Assembly (NCBI GenBank): GCA_002695185.1
Contig: NZOF01000043.1
Location: forward strand, 1 to 9,647
Direction of reading: 5' to 3'
DNA length: 9,647 bases
From: Erythrobacter sp.
GTDB lineage: Bacteria; Pseudomonadota; Alphaproteobacteria; Sphingomonadales; Sphingomonadaceae
Shown piece after piece: positions 7,116-9,647 of the stretch (the stretch's first letter is position 1; each line of letters starts with the position of its first letter). Position numbers and translations under genes: made by a program. Under the pieces are notes generated by a model. That model was not told where the DNA came from. It was given only the letters and a program-made list of their open reading frames with translations, and ran no database searches.

Positions 7116-7763
7116 TCAGGTATCCTTCCAATCGAAGCCAGGGCGATCGTCATCGCCGGGATGGCAGAGCGGAACGAACATGAGTTCGGTCTTGCCTGCC
7201 CGGATACGATCGAAGGGCTTGAGCTCGGTCGGCACCATCAACGGCGCATCGCTGCCCTTCAGGTATGTCAGGTTGGTCGAATTCTGTGCATTCTGAATGT
7301 AGAAACGGCGGCTTTCCTGATCGTAAAGAATGATGAAGTGGATACGCGAGATTTCCCCATCATAGTGGCTTTCAAAGCTCAGATCGATCGCCTGTGTCGC
7401 GCCTTCATGAGCGATATATCCAGCGCCGTAGACAAGCTTGATCCGAGCGTCCTCTCCGCGGCCGACAGTATTCTGGCCGTTGCCGATGGGCCGATGCGTG
7501 CCTTTGCCAACCCCCGACGTCACGACCAGCCAGCCGACCACCGGATCGACCATCGGATCGAAGCGTTCTGCCATCTTTGGATTTCGCTGCGCGCCCACCA
7601 CGCGGGTCTTATTATTGTCGGAAGATGATCCGCTCACTCTACGTCCTCCCTGGGCACTTCCATCGGCGTCGACTGGCCTGGTTACGTTGTCTGATTCTGA
7701 CGAACCGAGCCCGGCACTGCCAGAATCCCAAGGTTGGGTCGGCCCTTCTTTGTTTCCGTTCAT
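7116..7763 (-). CDS. Soluble FHA-domain protein with Thr-containing N-terminal tail
   Basis: A 215-residue protein with no signal or membrane segment. Residues 1-70 are polar and probably disordered; they contain NVTRPV (T28) and NNKTRVVG (T53), possible phosphorylation sites. Residues about 77-200 are a divergent FHA domain: GR (101-102) in VGRGED, ISRIH (138-142), and NSTNLTYL (161-168), where most FHA domains have NGT. About 35 residues lie between the GR and SRIH motifs, more than usual. FHA domains bind phosphothreonine peptides, so this could be the soluble adaptor of the system, binding partners or its own phosphorylated tail as GarA-type proteins do (inference). It starts 30 bases after the preceding FHA gene and is followed almost at once by the phosphatase gene. 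Start: ATG 7763-7761 with GAGG (7772-7769) 5 bases upstream; the GTG one codon earlier sits too close to that site. Confidence 0.88.
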   Translation of the reverse strand: MNGNKEGPTQPWDSGSAGLGSSESDNVTRPVDADGSAQGGRRVSGSSSDNNKTRVVGAQRNPKMAERFDPMVDPVVGWLVVTSGVGKGTHRPIGNGQNTVGRGEDARIKLVYGAGYIAHEGATQAIDLSFESHYDGEISRIHFIILYDQESRRFYIQNAQNSTNLTYLKGSDAPLMVPTELKPFDRIRAGKTELMFVPLCHPGDDDRPGFDWKDT

Positions 7764-7793
7764 CACGACCTCACATCCCTCTCTTTCGCGCCA

Positions 7794-8393
7794 TCATGCC
7801 ATTAGCTTTGCAACCTTCAACTCCACGTTGGGGCCAAATCGAACCCGATCGCCGGTCTTGATGGTGCGTGTGCTTCTTTCCGGAATTCTGTCGCCGTTTA
7901 CGTAGGTCCCATTCGTCGGTCCGTTGTCGACAACCTGTAAAGTATCGCCCTCCAACCGCAGCCGGGCATGAAGGCGGCTGATCTGCGGGTCTTCTGGAAG
8001 AGCTTTTGCTGCATCACTGCTGCGACCCAACAACTGCCCATCACCAGATAGCTCATCCATAGTGAACTCGATCCTGACCTTATCACCGTTGTGATCGTAT
8101 CCGTGGAGAAAATACCCTTTTACCCCAGGTTCGGAGGGCAGATATTCCTGCTCTTCGCGTTGTTCGGCATTGATCACGCTCTTGGTTGGCGGGTTTACGA
8201 AAGGGCGATCGCGGAGCCAGATCAGCACTATGATTGCCGCCAGCAGCAGGATGATGACTGCGCCACCCACCAACAGGATGGGGTCTGTCCCCCCGGATGA
8301 ATCTGCCGGCCCGTACGCCGCCAAAGCTGGGGTGCCAGCCATTGTTACGAAGCTGATTGCCAGATATTTCGTCGTTGGATTGGTCATGCTCAT
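7794..8393 (-). CDS. Membrane-anchored FHA-domain protein
   Basis: A 199-residue protein with a signal-like N-terminus ending in PALAA (about 1-26), a short periplasmic segment, one strong membrane helix (about 38-60, followed by RDR), and a cytoplasmic FHA domain at the C-terminus. The FHA motifs are canonical: LLGRSSD (GR 123-124), ISRLHARL (S139, R140, H142) and NGPTNGTYVNG (NGT 161-163). It should recruit Thr-phosphorylated partners to the inner membrane. The ATG start overlaps the stop of the preceding FHA gene by four bases (ATGA), which points to coupled translation; ATG two codons later is also possible. The next gene starts 30 bases after its stop. Confidence 0.93.
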   Translation of the reverse strand: MSMTNPTTKYLAISFVTMAGTPALAAYGPADSSGGTDPILLVGGAVIILLLAAIIVLIWLRDRPFVNPPTKSVINAEQREEQEYLPSEPGVKGYFLHGYDHNGDKVRIEFTMDELSGDGQLLGRSSDAAKALPEDPQISRLHARLRLEGDTLQVVDNGPTNGTYVNGDRIPERSTRTIKTGDRVRFGPNVELKVAKLMA

Positions 8394-9421
8394 GCTCGCA
8401 GCAAGCGGAATATCAGTTTGCCAAAACGCAGTTCGTCACCATCGCTCACCTTTTGGATTTGTCCGGCATTCAAGCGCGTGCCGTTATGGAAGGTGCCGTT
8501 GAGCGACCGAAGATCCTCCACATACAAGGCGGTGTCGCGGTAAAAGAACCGCGCGTGGCGCCGTGAGATGCTGTTGCTCTGGTCATTGACGATGACATCC
8601 GCTTCGGCTTGGCCACGCCCCACAATCGAGCCGCGCTCTTCGGTCGCAAGCAGCATGCCGCGCAACTTGAGGCGACCGGCATTGCCGGTAAGAAGCCAAT
8701 CGTCCGCCTCAGCCCGTTCCCGTTCGAGATTTTCCTTCTGACTTAGAACTTTAGCCAGTTTTTTGGATCGGTTCTTGGAGCGTAGGAGAAAGTACGTTGC
8801 GATGAGTGCCCCGAACGCGAGGAGGATGCCGCCAATCAGTGCCGTGTAGCGGATGTATCTTGCGCGTTTGCTGCTTTGCAGTTCCAGCGCCTCTGCATCC
8901 TCGGCGAGGCTTGCATTTTCACCGGCAAGTGCGGTGTTGCGCGCTGCCTCTTGCTGTAGCTTCCCTGAGGTTCGATCGAGCGCATCGCCAGCGGCCTCAA
9001 GCTCGTTCTCCAGAGTGCCAAGGACGTTGCGTGCGCCCGCCAACTCGCGGCGAAGCTTCTTCTTCTCTTCGTCGCTCTGGGCTTCGGCGAGGGCGCGCCG
9101 CAACTGGGTCACCATTTGCCGCGATTTCGCGACATTTGCCTCAAGTTCACGCTCGAGTTCGAGCTCTCGCTGGCTCGGTTTGCGCTCTTGGACTTGCTGA
9201 GGCGATGTCGCTTGCCGAGGTTCGGGGCGGACAGCGGGCTGCGATTGTGCGGTAGGGGCGGGCTGAGGCTCCGCATTCTGCGCGAGCTCAGACCGCTCGC
9301 TCGGCAATGCGGGCGCGGTCGCTTCGGTGGGCGGGGCATCGTCCGGCGCGGATTGTGCGGCCAACGCAGCCGGAAGTAGCGCCGAGATCAAGAATGCAGC
9401 AGCCTTCAAGCCATCCCCCAT
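8390..9421 (-). CDS. Membrane-anchored FHA protein with periplasmic coiled coil
   Basis: A 343-residue protein. A signal peptide (about 1-23, ending ALAAQS) is followed by a Pro/Ala/Gln-rich stretch (about 23-80), a long coiled coil (about 84-188) with many Glu, Lys, Arg and Leu, one membrane helix (about 193-214) and a cytoplasmic part with an FHA domain at the C-terminus. The FHA motifs are VGRGQAEADV (GR 268-269), ISRRHARF (S286, R287, H289) and LNGTFHNG (NGT 308-310). The likely topology puts the coil in the periplasm and the phosphothreonine reader inside, so it could carry a signal across the membrane (inference). Start: ATG 9421-9419 with GGAGG (9434-9430) 8 bases upstream, giving a clean signal peptide. 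An upstream in-frame GTG (9448), which overlaps the previous stop as GTGA, would add nine residues and lacks as good a binding site. Confidence 0.92.
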   Translation of the reverse strand: MGDGLKAAAFLISALLPAALAAQSAPDDAPPTEATAPALPSERSELAQNAEPQPAPTAQSQPAVRPEPRQATSPQQVQERKPSQRELELERELEANVAKSRQMVTQLRRALAEAQSDEEKKKLRRELAGARNVLGTLENELEAAGDALDRTSGKLQQEAARNTALAGENASLAEDAEALELQSSKRARYIRYTALIGGILLAFGALIATYFLLRSKNRSKKLAKVLSQKENLERERAEADDWLLTGNAGRLKLRGMLLATEERGSIVGRGQAEADVIVNDQSNSISRRHARFFYRDTALYVEDLRSLNGTFHNGTRLNAGQIQKVSDGDELRFGKLIFRLLRA

Positions 9422-9429
9422 GCCAAAAA

Positions 9430-9434
9430 CCTCC
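9430..9434 (-). promoter_or_regulatory. Ribosome binding site deciding the start of the coiled-coil FHA gene
   Basis: GGAGG on the minus strand, 8 bases before ATG 9421. It favours this ATG over the GTG at 9448, which would put the site inside the coding region. Confidence 0.7.
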
Positions 9435-9444
9435 GAGCGCCGGA

Positions 9445-9647
9445 TCACTTGCGCAATACCGCGCGTTTGCTCGTCTCCCGGTATCGCTGCAGGCTGCGTT
9501 CCAGCACGACGATCTGTCTCTCGTAAGCCTGTATATCGGCCAGCAGCTCGGCCGAGCGCGCGGCATCGGCGCGCGTTTCCTGGCTGGTTCGAATGCGTTG
9601 TGCTTCGAGGGCCGCCTTTTCTTTCTGTGCGGCGGTGACCTGCGAAC
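9445..9647 (-). CDS. Coiled-coil protein, C-terminal end (cut by window edge)
   Basis: An open frame enters from the right edge and ends with TGA at 9447-9445; only the last 66 residues are visible. They are strongly helical and charged, with heptad-like spacing (AAQKEKAALEAQRI, SAELLADIQAYERQIVVLER) and a basic end (SKRAVLRK). No domain is recognisable. Its stop lies 23 bases before the ATG of the coiled-coil FHA gene, so the two are probably in the same operon, and both having long coils suggests they may interact. The frame matches the codon use of its neighbours and has no stops, which supports it as a real gene. The function cannot be told from this part. Confidence 0.75.
   Translation of the reverse strand, partial: SQVTAAQKEKAALEAQRIRTSQETRADAARSAELLADIQAYERQIVVLERSLQRYRETSKRAVLRK

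Noticed and set aside
6115..9647. Type VI secretion regulatory genes (PpkA/PppA/Fha type)
   Set aside because: The kinase, phosphatase and FHA set resembles them, but no Tss structural gene is present in the window and the FHA proteins have different layouts (membrane anchors, periplasmic coil).

Overview
The window looks like chromosomal DNA of a GC-rich proteobacterium, most likely an alphaproteobacterium of the Sphingomonadales/Erythrobacteraceae kind. The basis is high GC with genes packed end to end, frequent GTG starts and the general look of the proteins; this placement is an inference. There are nine protein genes, two of them cut by the window edges. I saw no RNA genes, insertion sequences or CRISPR.

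Layout. At the left edge is the start of an aldo/keto reductase gene (1-214, minus), followed upstream by a 194-base non-coding stretch with an operator-like set of inverted repeats. A two-gene minus-strand operon (4071 down to 409) encodes a soluble Ser/Thr protein kinase and then a large multi-domain membrane protein: two membrane helices with a pore-like loop, two Rossmann (RCK/TrkA-N-like) folds, a ryanodine-receptor-type (RyR) domain and a C-terminal SLOG (LOG/DprA-like) nucleotide-binding domain. Divergent from the kinase, on the plus strand, is a TIR domain fused to nine Sel1-like repeats (4167-6065). It converges on a second minus-strand operon (9647 down to 6115): the tail of a coiled-coil protein, an FHA protein with a coiled coil and membrane anchor, a small membrane-anchored FHA protein, a soluble FHA protein, and a PP2C phosphatase with a C-terminal membrane anchor. 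The genes of this operon overlap by a few bases or sit within about 30 bases of each other.

How the parts may work together. One kinase, one phosphatase and three FHA (phosphothreonine-reading) proteins make a full phospho-signalling circuit with much of its machinery at the membrane. Inside it sit two protein types known from bacterial immunity: a TIR enzyme and a SLOG receptor on a channel-like membrane protein. In Thoeris, TIR proteins make ADP-ribose-derived signals that are sensed by SLOG-family domains. A TIR gene back to back with a SLOG-membrane gene suggests an analogous signal-and-effector pair here, with a kinase/phosphatase/FHA layer controlling it. This is a hypothesis from domains and layout only. 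No type VI secretion genes are present that would otherwise explain a kinase/phosphatase/FHA set.
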